DNA of 64,000 bases from Anaerolineaceae bacterium (GTDB lineage: Bacteria > Chloroflexota > Anaerolineae > Aggregatilineales > Phototrophicaceae). The position numbers were made by a program, and so were the translations under genes. The stretch covers positions 186,001 through 250,000 of the forward strand of contig WGMX01000028.1 in assembly GCA_016124855.1 (NCBI GenBank), read 5' to 3'. Below are positions 20,126 through 30,585 of the stretch, one piece after another (within the stretch, counting starts at the first letter, position 1; every line of letters begins with the position of its first letter). A model generated the notes under the pieces. The model ran no database searches. It was not told the DNA's origin and saw only the letters and a program-made list of their open reading frames with translations.

Positions 20126-21382
20126 ATGAGAAATTTATTAAATGTAGATGAAGCTCTCAAACAAATACTGGCGGTTATCTCGCCGCTTGGAAGCGAAGAA
20201 GTTGATTTTTTGGCGGCTTTGGGACGTGTCATCGCTGAAGATGTTGCAGCAAACGGCAATTTGCCGCCATTTCCGAACTCCAGCATGGACGGCTTTGCCA
20301 TACAAGCATCAGACATCAATCACGCCAACGAACAACAGCCCATTGAGTTACGCGTGGTTATGGATATTCCGGCTGGAACACAACCACAAAAACGAATTCA
20401 GCCGGGAGAAGCGGCACGCATTATGACCGGTGCGCCATTACCAGAGGGAGCAGATGCAGTCATTCCGGTCGAAGACACCAACGCTCAATGGACTCCCGGA
20501 AGCGACGATCCCCTGTCACAGTCCATTTTGATTAATCGCAGCGTTAAAAGTGGTGACTACGTACGCCTTGCAGGTGAAGACATACGGAAAGGCGAGAAAA
20601 TCATTTCCAGAGGCGCACTGATTCGGCCTGCTGAGATTGGTTTGTTAGCGGCAGTCGGAAAAAACAGAGTCAATGTCATTCGGCAACCGCGAGTGGCGAT
20701 TATTTCGACAGGTGACGAGCTAGTCGATGTTAGTGAAGAGCTAACACCGGGCAAAATTCGAGATAGCAATAGCTATACTTTGGCAGCTCTAGTTTTAGCA
20801 AACGGCGCTATACCTATTCGCATACCGAAAGCACTCGATAAGTTGGATGATGTACGACAGCGTTTTCAAGAGGCACTGGCTCAAAAACCCGATCTCATAA
20901 TAAGTTCAGCAGGTGTATCAGTTGGTGCGTTTGACGTTGTCCGAACCGTTATTGATGAGTTAGGCAAAGTCGATTTCTGGCGAATTAACCTTCGACCGGG
21001 AAAGCCGCTGGCCTTTGGTCATGTTGGTGGAATACCATTTTTCGGATTGCCCGGAAATCCTGTTTCAGCAATGGTTACTTTTGATGTGTTTGTGCGCCCT
21101 ACCCTGCTCAAACTAAGTCAGCGGCTTGATCAGGCAGTGATGATTGAAGCGGCTGTTACTGAAGACATGCACTCTGATGGGCGACGCAGCTATATTCGCG
21201 TTAAGCTGAAGCGCGAGGCGGATGGTTGGACAGCAAGAACAACCGGAACACAAAGTTCAGGAGCACTCAGTTCAATGATGTTAGCAGATGGTTTAATGAT
21301 TATTCCTGAAGATGTCAAATTTCTGCCCGCAGGCACAAAGCTTTCGATACGTCTCCTACGGGATTTACACGAATTAAATTGA
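20126..21382 (+). CDS. moeA: Molybdopterin molybdenumtransferase
   Basis: FPNSSMDGFAIQASD, AARIMTGAPLPEGADAVIPVED, ISTGDELVD, FFGLPGNPVSAMVTFDVFVRP. Confidence 0.93.
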   Translation: MRNLLNVDEALKQILAVISPLGSEEVDFLAALGRVIAEDVAANGNLPPFPNSSMDGFAIQASDINHANEQQPIELRVVMDIPAGTQPQKRIQPGEAARIMTGAPLPEGADAVIPVEDTNAQWTPGSDDPLSQSILINRSVKSGDYVRLAGEDIRKGEKIISRGALIRPAEIGLLAAVGKNRVNVIRQPRVAIISTGDELVDVSEELTPGKIRDSNSYTLAALVLANGAIPIRIPKALDKLDDVRQRFQEALAQKPDLIISSAGVSVGAFDVVRTVIDELGKVDFWRINLRPGKPLAFGHVGGIPFFGLPGNPVSAMVTFDVFVRPTLLKLSQRLDQAVMIEAAVTEDMHSDGRRSYIRVKLKREADGWTARTTGTQSSGALSSMMLADGLMIIPEDVKFLPAGTKLSIRLLRDLHELN

Positions 21383-21389
21383 GGTTAAT

Positions 21390-21872
21390 ATGTCAAGTTT
21401 TGAGAACTCACAATCTTCCGAATCTGTCAGCAATGGCAACACACGTGATTGGCTCTATCTCATTTCGATCATACTGGTTGTTGTTGGAATCTTTATCAGC
21501 GGATATTTAAGCTATGTAAAATTGACTGAAACGCAAACTGTTTGTGTGGGAGGCGGCGCATTCAACTGTGAAGTTGTCCAAAGCAGTGTTTATTCGAAAT
21601 TGTTCAACATTCCGATAGCGTATTTAGGTTTTGCGACCTATTTGGCACTCGCTGCTCTGCTTCTGTTTCAAAATCGTATAGCCTTTTTGCAGGAATATGG
21701 TGTGATGATCCAGTTCGGAATTATCATATTCGCATTTTTGTTTTCGATATGGCTGGTCTATCTGCAAGCGTTCCAACTTAAAGCCTTTTGCACGTGGTGT
21801 TTATCACACGAAGTAACAATGACGCTTCTGTTTCTCGTTTCTATTCCCCGTTTAAAGCGCAGTCTTTCCTAA
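21390..21872 (+). CDS. Vitamin K epoxide reductase (VKOR) family protein
   Basis: Four TM helices, CxxC (FCTWCLSHE), VQSSVYSKLFNIPIAYLGFATY. Confidence 0.85.
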   Translation: MSSFENSQSSESVSNGNTRDWLYLISIILVVVGIFISGYLSYVKLTETQTVCVGGGAFNCEVVQSSVYSKLFNIPIAYLGFATYLALAALLLFQNRIAFLQEYGVMIQFGIIIFAFLFSIWLVYLQAFQLKAFCTWCLSHEVTMTLLFLVSIPRLKRSLS

Positions 21873-21886
21873 TTCCTACCCAATAA

Positions 21887-21912
21887 AAATGGGGCTTGTT
21901 TAAGCCCCATTT
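21887..21912. terminator. Bidirectional intrinsic terminator
   Basis: AAATGGGGCTT-GTTT-AAGCCCCATTT between convergent genes. Confidence 0.85.
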
Positions 21913-21942
21913 CAACACAAACGTTACTGTTCTCCATTGAAT

Positions 21943-22653
21943 TTAGGAGTGACTACGCAGTGTGCGCGCAATAATCTCATCGCGCTCGCGACTCATCTTT
22001 TCGCGACGTTCGCGTTCTTTGTTTTCGCGACGGTCACGAGCCGACTTCTTATCATCCATTGCCCCACGCAGCGCTAATTCCATGGCAGTGGGAATGGCTT
22101 CCTCAACCACATCTTCAATTTCTGGTACAGGTTCGGAAGCAGTCTTCATGGTCAGATCAATTTGACGTTTTTTGGCATTCACGCGCAGAATACGAGCCTG
22201 AACAGTATCGCCAACTTTTGCAATATCTGATGGTGAATTGACGAAGTTATCCGACAATTCTGACACGTGAATCATCGCAGGGCGTTCGGCGCCAATATCG
22301 ACAAATAAACCGAAGTTCTCCATGCGAACCACTTTGCCACTGACCGTTTGACCTTCCTTTAGGTCATCCCAAGTGAAATCCGGGGGCTTCACCAGTGAGA
22401 CAGCAACGCGACCAGCAGCAGGATCAATTTTTAATACGTAAACTGTGATTTCTTCGCCAACTTTAACCACATCTTCGACGTTGCGAACATTAGGTTTGCC
22501 TAATTGTGAGATGTGCAGCAGAGCGTCTTGCCCAACCCCAATATCGACAAAAGCACCGTACAATTCGAGGCGTTTTACTGTGCCTTTGAGTTCCATCTTC
22601 GGCGTCAGTTCACCCACTGAAGTTGGCACAGTAGTAGTAGTCTCTTCGCTCAT
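21943..22653 (-). CDS. Protein with two S1 RNA-binding domains
   Basis: Two S1 repeats: GTVKRLELYGAFVDIGVGQDALLHISQLG and GKVVRMENFGLFVDIGAERPAMIHVSELS; basic C-terminal tail. Confidence 0.85.
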   Translation of the reverse strand: MSEETTTTVPTSVGELTPKMELKGTVKRLELYGAFVDIGVGQDALLHISQLGKPNVRNVEDVVKVGEEITVYVLKIDPAAGRVAVSLVKPPDFTWDDLKEGQTVSGKVVRMENFGLFVDIGAERPAMIHVSELSDNFVNSPSDIAKVGDTVQARILRVNAKKRQIDLTMKTASEPVPEIEDVVEEAIPTAMELALRGAMDDKKSARDRRENKERERREKMSRERDEIIARTLRSHS

Positions 22654-22719
22654 ATTCGTTCCTTGCTACTCCGTTAAAATCTGTATCGGCCACTAGCCGT
22701 CATAAACCTATAATACTGC

Positions 22720-23502
22720 TTAAGGTGTTGCTTCTGCGGTTGCGTCGGCTGTTACCTCTATTGTGCCTTCAGGTGTTGCTGTTGCGTCAGTTGATGACGC
22801 GCTGTTAGCCTCTCCTGTTGGGGTAAGCGTTACGCTCTGAGTAATCTTATAGTCAGGACTTGGATTATCGGGCGCGTAGGCTGTGAAAGGTTGATATCCC
22901 TTCCATCCATAAAGATTGCTCAATTTCATGCCCAGATCCATTCGATCGGGCGTGGTGTAGTAAACACCGATGATTTCGCTGGTTTCGCTTAAAACACCTT
23001 TTGCTGCGCCTGCAACAAAGGCAAATACAATCATGTTCTGTTTCGGATAAAACAGATTCAATATTGCTTGATCATCAGTGCCGGGTGTACCAAGTACATA
23101 TTCGGGCTCACCACGGGCTGCAATGACTTGTTTAACAGTAATGTCAGGAGCAATTTGCAGGAAAATCGAACTAACTACTGCGCCATCTTCAGAGATAATC
23201 TGGCAACATGCTTCACCACCCGTTGGCTGCCAGCTCGCGCCCACAGCGTTACCGGAGTCAGGAATTGCTTGTGTTTGAGGGTCATCTAAATCAGCTTGGT
23301 CTTGAAGAACAACTAAAGCATCGCTCCACTTGGTTTCGCCGGGTGTTATACCGCGCCAACATGGTGCGTCACATTTTTCATCTTTATTTATTAAACTGGT
23401 ATCTTTTAGAAACTTCGGATTCCGAAGATTCGGTGCAGGGGAACAAGCAGCGATCAAAACAACAAGGAGTAGTAACCCGGGCACGAGGATACGAAACTTC
23501 AT
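22720..23502 (-). CDS. Hypothetical lipoprotein
   Basis: Lipobox LIAACSPAP; no recognised domain. Confidence 0.6.
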   Translation of the reverse strand: MKFRILVPGLLLLVVLIAACSPAPNLRNPKFLKDTSLINKDEKCDAPCWRGITPGETKWSDALVVLQDQADLDDPQTQAIPDSGNAVGASWQPTGGEACCQIISEDGAVVSSIFLQIAPDITVKQVIAARGEPEYVLGTPGTDDQAILNLFYPKQNMIVFAFVAGAAKGVLSETSEIIGVYYTTPDRMDLGMKLSNLYGWKGYQPFTAYAPDNPSPDYKITQSVTLTPTGEANSASSTDATATPEGTIEVTADATAEATP

Positions 23503-23551
23503 ATTTTAATACACTTTCAAGGTCAGGCTACCAATAATCGACGATAAAACA

Positions 23552-23573
23552 GGGGCAGTTTAACAACTGCCCC
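23552..23573 (-). terminator. Intrinsic terminator 3' of the PPC-domain gene
   Basis: GGGGCAGTT-TAAC-AACTGCCCC. Confidence 0.65.
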
Positions 23574-23595
23574 CGTATTGTACAGCCTTTTATTG

Positions 23596-25704
23596 CTAAT
23601 TCAACCGTAGAGTCAAACGATAATCTCCAGCAGTTACTCCATATTGCCCACCGAAATGCGTGGCAATGACGGTGTACTTGCCATCAATCGGCAAGATAAA
23701 GTTATTGATGGCCGAGTTCGTCGTTTCTGCCGAGGCATCATCATTTTGTGTCACCTGATCGCCACCGGGGCCGATGAGGAACAGTACCGGGTCGAGCGTA
23801 CCATTTAACCGTTCCATACCAATGGTTGCGACCTGCCCTGCCTTGCCCTCAAACACATAGACATCAAACTTGTTGTTGAGTCGTATGCTACCGGTGGCAG
23901 GTTGAGCATTTACGAGAGTTGGCGCAGAAGGCATTTCGGTAACAACGCTGTTCAGCAAGGACGCTGCATCTGGCTTTTGCTTTGTTCCGAATATACCACC
24001 ATCACCTGCGGTAATTTGACCGTCCAAACCGATATTGTAACTAACGACATAACGCTGATCGACATTTAAGAGTTCATTTTTTTGCAAAACCACCTTGTTG
24101 TTGGCAACAACTGTCAGCACGAACTGAACCGGCGTAGTGTCATTACAATTGCTCTGATACAGCACTTCAATCTCATAAGAACCGGCAGTGGGCAAACGCC
24201 CTTCCGGCCAATAGATATAAGAATACGGAGATGAACCTGTTGAAGCCACACAACTATCATTGCCGCGTGCTGCTTCAACGCCTCCACTAGGTATTGTAGG
24301 CTTACCATCATAGACTGAATCGCCTTGAGGGTCACGCACGAGGAGTTGAATATCGGCGGCGGTACTCCATTGGAGGCTTACCTCGACAGATCCGCGTGGA
24401 ACATCAGCGAAGGTTGGGACCTGAGCCACAGCATTTTGCGTTCCCGCCGCCGTAGTAGTTACCGCACCGGTTAGAGTCAAGGTATAACCGCCCTCTGTTC
24501 CGCCTAGCGCTTGTCCATAGCGGGTGACCACCACATTGTATGTGCCCCCTAGTATTGCTGAGAAGTTCTGTATGGCGGAGTTGGTTACACCTTGTTCACG
24601 ATCATCATTGCTGGCAACAATGTTTCCGTTTGGATCAATCAGCAATAATAAAGTGTCAAGGCTGCCTGAGTCAGCATTCACCTGCGCGGATATTACATCA
24701 CCTACGTTTGCCGCAAAGCTGTAAACTTGATACGGCTGTTTTGACGTTATCGTTCCAGTTACCGGTGTGTTCTGGGTCAATGCAGTAGCGGCTTTTAGAT
24801 CAATTGAAGCAACGGTAGGAGGGTCAACTTTTACGCCATTTGCACCGGCAACAACAGTTCCATCGGTATTAATGACCACACTTGCTAAATAGACTTGATC
24901 AGGCTGAATGGTGGCTTTTATCTGCGCTACTTGTTTGCTGTCCAGCGTAACCGTCAATGTTAGATTTGCAGGATTACGATTGGGGCAGTCCGTCTGCTGC
25001 TGAAAATAGACAATCATTTCATAGCTACCGGTAGGCACCACACCAGCAGGCCATGAACCTTCTTCCGAAGGCGATTGCGAAAGCGCATTACAGACTCCAT
25101 TGGCGTTTGCACTCATCTTGCCACCACTGGTAACGGTTGGCGTTTCCCAATATAGGCTACCTCCTACAGGGTCACGCACTTCAAGATCGAGATTCGCAGT
25201 CGTATCCCAATCCAGAATAAATTGAAGTCCCGTGGCCGTCAGGAGCTGTCCGGGTGAGGCCGGAGTTGCATTTGCAGAGCCTGCTTGAAATGTAATTTCG
25301 AATGCAAGTTCGCTGGTCGGAATTCCTGTCGCATCCAATACCGTCAAGTAATATGTTCCAGAAGTGGGAATGACGACATTTTCCAAGACTGCGTTGGCGT
25401 TCGCCTGTGCGGCAACGGCCTGCCCTATGTATGTACCAGCAGCGTCGGTAATCATCAGCGCTAGGCGAGCACCTGAGTTCGTCGTGACGGTAACAGAGAC
25501 AGATTGGCCCGTGCTTGCGCTAATCGTATAGACCTGCGCTATGCTCGTGGTATTCAATGTCCCCGATGTGGTAATGCCAGCGACTAACGCACGGGTTGTG
25601 TTGTCCTGTGCGGCGAGCATACTTGTCGACACGAGAACGATAAGCATGAAAATTGCTGAAATGATTTTTCTCATGCGAGAGGACATCATAAGTCTCTCCT
25701 TCAT
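23596..25704 (-). CDS. Secreted protein with alternating PPC-type and DUF2135-like repeats
   Basis: Signal peptide; PPC-like units (YSFAANVGDVISAQVNADSGSLDTLLLLIDPNGNIVASNDD; YVFEGKAGQVATIGMERLNGTLDPVLFLIGPGGDQVTQNDDA) and two W..ADLDLEVRDPxG-type units. Confidence 0.7.
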   Translation of the reverse strand: MKERLMMSSRMRKIISAIFMLIVLVSTSMLAAQDNTTRALVAGITTSGTLNTTSIAQVYTISASTGQSVSVTVTTNSGARLALMITDAAGTYIGQAVAAQANANAVLENVVIPTSGTYYLTVLDATGIPTSELAFEITFQAGSANATPASPGQLLTATGLQFILDWDTTANLDLEVRDPVGGSLYWETPTVTSGGKMSANANGVCNALSQSPSEEGSWPAGVVPTGSYEMIVYFQQQTDCPNRNPANLTLTVTLDSKQVAQIKATIQPDQVYLASVVINTDGTVVAGANGVKVDPPTVASIDLKAATALTQNTPVTGTITSKQPYQVYSFAANVGDVISAQVNADSGSLDTLLLLIDPNGNIVASNDDREQGVTNSAIQNFSAILGGTYNVVVTRYGQALGGTEGGYTLTLTGAVTTTAAGTQNAVAQVPTFADVPRGSVEVSLQWSTAADIQLLVRDPQGDSVYDGKPTIPSGGVEAARGNDSCVASTGSSPYSYIYWPEGRLPTAGSYEIEVLYQSNCNDTTPVQFVLTVVANNKVVLQKNELLNVDQRYVVSYNIGLDGQITAGDGGIFGTKQKPDAASLLNSVVTEMPSAPTLVNAQPATGSIRLNNKFDVYVFEGKAGQVATIGMERLNGTLDPVLFLIGPGGDQVTQNDDASAETTNSAINNFILPIDGKYTVIATHFGGQYGVTAGDYRLTLRLN

Positions 25705-25786
25705 TGTTAATTTCCGATAAAATGCCGCGTGAGTGTAGCCTAATCTTAGCAGCGATGCTATGCGCTTTGACTACGCATTACCAACG

Positions 25787-27034
25787 TTATGGAGAATCTG
25801 TTGGCGTTTCTGTCGCGGATGATTGGTGCGGCGCAAGTTCTGTAAAGGTCGTCATACCTTCCGAAACATCCACTTTTTGTACAACGCGCTGACCATCGAT
25901 ATTCGTAATCACCTGATAGCGTCCTACAGGAATATCGCCAAATACAAAGTTTTCTTTCCACGATGGATCTGAGTTCACATCTGAGCCATTGTCTAGATAG
26001 ACGTAGCTAGTCGTAGATTGAACGACCAGTCCAGTACGATTATCCAACACTGTGACGTTCTGATCCTGCAATCCTATGCCATTTGGCCCGACCACACGTC
26101 CCGCAATAACACCGCGACCAACATAAGGCACCATCCAGAGTAACGGGTTATACGTGGCACGGTAACGATTTTCTCCAACACGTACTTCAAAATGGACATG
26201 AGGGCCGCTGACTCGTCCCGTATTGCCGACTAGCCCTAGTGGGTCACCGAGATTTATACGCTGCCCTTGAGTGACCAAGACAGCCGAAAGATGAGCATAG
26301 AGTGTGTATAAAACTTGACCTTTATATCCGAAATCATGCTGGATTTCGACAACATTGCCGTAACTTGGCGAGTCTTGGAAGCCGGGGCCAGCCCAGATCA
26401 CCGTACCTGTGCCAGCAGCACGAACAGTTTGTCCGATTGGATTTGGCATATCAATGCCTGTATGAATTCTCCAAGGTGTTTCGGCATCAGGACCATTGGT
26501 ACCAAAGGTATAGGAAAGCAATGCTTCGTTGTTCGCATTTGAGTCAACGGGACGCGCAAATACATAATGGTCACGTCCAAATGGATCGCGCGAGATCGGC
26601 GGTATTAATGCAGGAGGCTGCCACTGTGCCGGAGGACGTGTCACCACTTCGGCTGTTACCGGTAAACCAGTCGATTGCGTAGATAGCGTAGGAGCGGGTG
26701 TTGCCGTTACGACCGAATTGGGTTGGGCCGGAGCTACAACCGTTAACTGCAAAGGGGCAATCGGTGTTAAGTTCGTATCGCTGCTATTTGCTAAGGTGGG
26801 AGGCACAAATGAAGCAGTCGGAATTGCGACTGTCGGCAGCGGTGTGGAATTACTTCCGAACCCTACGCGCAGCACCGTTTGCCAAGAATTCGCATCTTCA
26901 GTTGGCTGTTGAACTGTCGGAATGACGATTATACTTGGCGATTGGTCAGGGTGAGCATTCAGCCAGACGATGAGACCAAAGCCCACTAACCCAAGTATTA
27001 CCAAGAAAAATGTCGAAAATCCATCGCGTCGCAT
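25787..27034 (-). CDS. M23-family peptidase with N-terminal TM anchor
   Basis: IHTGIDMPNPIGQTVRAAGTGTVIWAG...LYAHLS...GPHVHFEVRVGENRY; start taken as MRRDGFS. Confidence 0.85.
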   Translation of the reverse strand: MRRDGFSTFFLVILGLVGFGLIVWLNAHPDQSPSIIVIPTVQQPTEDANSWQTVLRVGFGSNSTPLPTVAIPTASFVPPTLANSSDTNLTPIAPLQLTVVAPAQPNSVVTATPAPTLSTQSTGLPVTAEVVTRPPAQWQPPALIPPISRDPFGRDHYVFARPVDSNANNEALLSYTFGTNGPDAETPWRIHTGIDMPNPIGQTVRAAGTGTVIWAGPGFQDSPSYGNVVEIQHDFGYKGQVLYTLYAHLSAVLVTQGQRINLGDPLGLVGNTGRVSGPHVHFEVRVGENRYRATYNPLLWMVPYVGRGVIAGRVVGPNGIGLQDQNVTVLDNRTGLVVQSTTSYVYLDNGSDVNSDPSWKENFVFGDIPVGRYQVITNIDGQRVVQKVDVSEGMTTFTELAPHQSSATETPTDSP

Positions 27035-27041
27035 AGGTGTC

Positions 27042-29222
27042 CTATGGCTGCGTTTGAGTTGTCGGTGTCGGCAAAGATGGCACCGATGTCGCCGCAAATC
27101 CGCCTAATTCGGAATTGCTGTACAGCTGCAACATCGCGTCATACCAGCTTAACCCATCCGTCTTCTCAAACAACCAATAATTGATCCCATTGACATTCGC
27201 GCGCCAGTCGCTTCCAGCCGGAACGCGCTGCCATCCATAATCGGCTGCCAACTGCGTGAAGTCAATATAATAGCCAGCAGGAATTTCGGTTTTTAGTCGA
27301 CCACCACCATCATAAGCTTGCACATCGCCACTGTTACGGCTGAGCATATCCCAAGGCATTTGTCGCAATGGCTCACCCAATTCGCCGGGAACCGCGTCAT
27401 CACTGACTCTTACATATACACGCCAATATGTATTTACGCCGATGTCTTCCCGCACCAGTTCGATTTGCTGCGGGAAACCTGCAATCAGATTACGAGTGAT
27501 ACCGAATGCACGTCCCGTATAATACCAGTTTCGTCGTTCTTCACCAGCGTCAGGTAAACGGGGTGTGGGCAAGAATGACCAAAACGCATCATCTAGCTTA
27601 CCGAGAAAATCCCATCCGGCGAGCTGCAAAGTTTTTTGCCTAAGTGCGTTAAATGAGTCATTCACCGTGTCACTAAGGTAAAGTTCGGAGCGTGATACGA
27701 CTACATTTGAAAGCGTACCCAAGCCGTAATGTCCATTTTTATCAGGGCTGCCGACCTGTTCCACGAACAACGATTGCGGAACACCCGATGGCAAACCGCC
27801 GCTGCTGATTAATGCAGCAGGCAGAGGACGCCCCGTCCATACGGGTGAAGTTGCTTGTTCGGGCGCGCCGACGACCAACGTGGTATTACCCGAACTGGTG
27901 AATGGCGTTGCGACAAATTGAGTACCTTCTTGAGAATCAACAGCGGCAATTAGACTAGAGCCATCTGGAGACCAAGCCGGCGTGCGCCCCCTCGTGATGA
28001 CCTGAGCCGGCGACTGGATATTATCAACATCTTTGACAAATACTTTCTCTATGCCTTCGTCAAGTGCACTGTATGCAATGTATTTGCCGTCCGGACTCCA
28101 CGCAGGATAATTTTCTTGACGATCCGGCGTGTTTGTGAGGTTAATGGAGGCAGAATCTGTTGGGTTATCCAAAGAAAAGATGTAAATATCTTGATTGCCA
28201 TCTCGCCACGAGACAAAAGCAATTCGGCGACCGTTATTTACGGGCGACCATGCGGGCGAAAAATCTGGCGACGGACTATTGGTAACACGCAGGGCGGGCT
28301 GCGAACCATCGACAGGCACAACATAGATGTCAAGGTTATTACCTTGATAACTCTCGTAAGTCAAGAATTTACCATCAGGACTCCAATGGGGAGAGCCTTG
28401 AAATGATAAATCGTAAGTCATGCGTTTGGTAGTACTTGCTACGAGATCATAAATATATATTTCCCAGTTGCCGTCTTGTCGAGAGGCGTATGCCAACTTG
28501 GTTCCGTCCGGCGACCAAGATGGATCACGCTCATCGGCAGGGCTATTGGTGAGACGTATGGGTGTGCGGCTGCCGATACTCAGCGCCCAAATGTCCGTTT
28601 GACCTTTTTCACGAGCAACATAGGCGATACTGCCACGCGCTTCCAAGACAGGGGGTAACAGGGTAGCCGTTGGCACAGGTGTGCTGCCCAGTACAGGCAC
28701 ACCCGTTGCATCAAGTCCTACACTCGTCGTTAATGGCAAAATCCCATTTCCAGCATCAGCTAACGCGTTCAAATTCGGCGTTTGCCGCGCCGGATTGGTT
28801 GCCCAGAGTACAACAGCAATAAGAACGGCCAAAACTACCACAAAAAGCCTGCTCAAGGTTCTGTTTTGTACTCTTAAAGGGTCTTCGGTAACCGTAGCAG
28901 TCATTTCGGCACGGGCAGCGCGCCGCGCCATCATATTATTGGTTGATGTGCTAACTGTCCCTGCGGCCTGCTGCGAAACACGCTTGGCGCTAACACCCAA
29001 TAAACGGAATATGACACTGAATACAGCGCCAAACACTTTCAATATGCCGCGCAATATCGCCAGAATTATTCCGAAAATAACTGCCAGAAGCCTACCCAAC
29101 GTGTGTTGGCCCAGCCCAACTAAACGAGACACGCCTAGTTCGGTCAGTTGACCAAAAGCAGCACTCGACTTGAGGATGACAACACCGAATTTATCAGTCA
29201 GACGGTAAGCACGTACCAGCAT
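27042..29222 (-). CDS. Membrane-anchored TolB-like beta-propeller (PD40 repeats) protein
   Basis: Repeats such as RDPSWSPDGTKLAYASRQDGNWEIYIYDL, GSPHWSPDGKFLTYESYQGNNLDIYVV, NYPAWSPDGKYIAYSAL; N-terminal TM helices. Confidence 0.82.
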   Translation of the reverse strand: MLVRAYRLTDKFGVVILKSSAAFGQLTELGVSRLVGLGQHTLGRLLAVIFGIILAILRGILKVFGAVFSVIFRLLGVSAKRVSQQAAGTVSTSTNNMMARRAARAEMTATVTEDPLRVQNRTLSRLFVVVLAVLIAVVLWATNPARQTPNLNALADAGNGILPLTTSVGLDATGVPVLGSTPVPTATLLPPVLEARGSIAYVAREKGQTDIWALSIGSRTPIRLTNSPADERDPSWSPDGTKLAYASRQDGNWEIYIYDLVASTTKRMTYDLSFQGSPHWSPDGKFLTYESYQGNNLDIYVVPVDGSQPALRVTNSPSPDFSPAWSPVNNGRRIAFVSWRDGNQDIYIFSLDNPTDSASINLTNTPDRQENYPAWSPDGKYIAYSALDEGIEKVFVKDVDNIQSPAQVITRGRTPAWSPDGSSLIAAVDSQEGTQFVATPFTSSGNTTLVVGAPEQATSPVWTGRPLPAALISSGGLPSGVPQSLFVEQVGSPDKNGHYGLGTLSNVVVSRSELYLSDTVNDSFNALRQKTLQLAGWDFLGKLDDAFWSFLPTPRLPDAGEERRNWYYTGRAFGITRNLIAGFPQQIELVREDIGVNTYWRVYVRVSDDAVPGELGEPLRQMPWDMLSRNSGDVQAYDGGGRLKTEIPAGYYIDFTQLAADYGWQRVPAGSDWRANVNGINYWLFEKTDGLSWYDAMLQLYSNSELGGFAATSVPSLPTPTTQTQP

Positions 29223-29395
29223 TCGTTTTTATCTCTGCGGCTTGATACAAATTCAATCAAGGTTTTCATTGTACTGGCAAACACAAAGTCCGGCAATTGC
29301 CCGGTTCATTAGGCATTGAAATCAAGCAAATTGACCTATGTCTATAGATGTTGTAATGTTAAGCTAACCAAAATGCCACTTAGGAGAAATGTACT

Positions 29396-30526
29396 ATGCC
29401 TCGCCGTCATGTAAGTCGGTTTGCACGCATCATCATGGTTCTATGCTTTTTTGGGTTATTTACTATTCTGCCAACTTTTGCTCAAGACACTCAAACTACG
29501 CATGTTGTTCAGCGTGGTGAAAATTTATATCGAATAGCGCTGCATTATGGCATCAGTGTAGACACACTCGCTAAGGCAAACAATATCACTAATACCAGTG
29601 TGATATATGCTGGACAAACACTTGTCATTCCCGATTACAATCCTGCGCCTGCCACGGTCGAAAACCCCACTGTCGCTGGAACACCGACCAAGTACACCGT
29701 TACATACGGCGATACGCTTGCAAGCATCGCCACTCGATTTGGTATGACAGTAGATCAGCTTATGACGATAAATAATTTAAGTAATCCCAATCGCATATTG
29801 CGCGGCCAAGAGTTGATGGTCTGGGCAACTTCACCGGTTGACGAACCTGCCGCGACTGCTCCTCAAATTGCCGTTGAGTCCGCACCCACAGCGGAACCGG
29901 CCACAGTAACCACTACGACGGAGACAGTCCAACCACCGCCTAGCGCAACGTATACTGTTCAAGCAGGTGAAGGACTTGCCCAGATTGCCAACCGATTTGG
30001 TGTCAATTGGGTGGACATCGCCACCGCGAATGGTATTTCCAACGCCAATCAGATTTACGCGGGGCAAACACTGACGATTCCGGGAGTTAGCGGCGATTTG
30101 ACCAATGGAGCGGGAACGGCGACATCATCCAGCGTTCCAGAGTTTGTACCTGATCCCCCGACCATTTACGTTGGGAAGCAAGTTGTAGTCGATTTGAGCG
30201 ATCAAATGACGTATGCATACCAAGATGGTGTACTCATCCGTTCGCTGCGGGTATCGACCGGACTACCCGGCAGCACTACCGTTTTAGGCGATTACAAAGT
30301 TTATCATATGCTCGAAAGCCAGCGCATGGTTGGGCCGGGTTATGACCTTCCCGGTGTACCCTATGTAATGTATTTTTATCAAGGCTATGCGCTGCATGGC
30401 ACATATTGGCATAATAATTTCGGGCATCCCATGAGCCACGGATGCGTCAATATGCCAACATCCGAAGCTGAATGGTTCTACAAAAATTTTGTTGAGATTG
30501 GCACGCCAGTGCATGTTCAACTGTAA
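29396..30526 (+). CDS. LysM-repeat L,D-transpeptidase (YkuD)
   Basis: Three LysM repeats (HVVQRGENLYRIALHYGIS, YTVTYGDTLASIATRFGMT, YTVQAGEGLAQIANRFGVN); YkuD motif HGTYWHNNFGHPMSHGCVNMP. Confidence 0.9.
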   Translation: MPRRHVSRFARIIMVLCFFGLFTILPTFAQDTQTTHVVQRGENLYRIALHYGISVDTLAKANNITNTSVIYAGQTLVIPDYNPAPATVENPTVAGTPTKYTVTYGDTLASIATRFGMTVDQLMTINNLSNPNRILRGQELMVWATSPVDEPAATAPQIAVESAPTAEPATVTTTTETVQPPPSATYTVQAGEGLAQIANRFGVNWVDIATANGISNANQIYAGQTLTIPGVSGDLTNGAGTATSSSVPEFVPDPPTIYVGKQVVVDLSDQMTYAYQDGVLIRSLRVSTGLPGSTTVLGDYKVYHMLESQRMVGPGYDLPGVPYVMYFYQGYALHGTYWHNNFGHPMSHGCVNMPTSEAEWFYKNFVEIGTPVHVQL

Positions 30527-30538
30527 ATAGGGGAAACA

Positions 30539-30566
30539 AAACAGGGACTCTTGTGAGTCCCTGTTT
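30539..30566. terminator. Bidirectional intrinsic terminator
   Basis: AAACAGGGACTC-TTGT-GAGTCCCTGTTT between convergent genes. Confidence 0.8.
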
Positions 30567-30585
30567 GTACACAATTGAATCTTAT

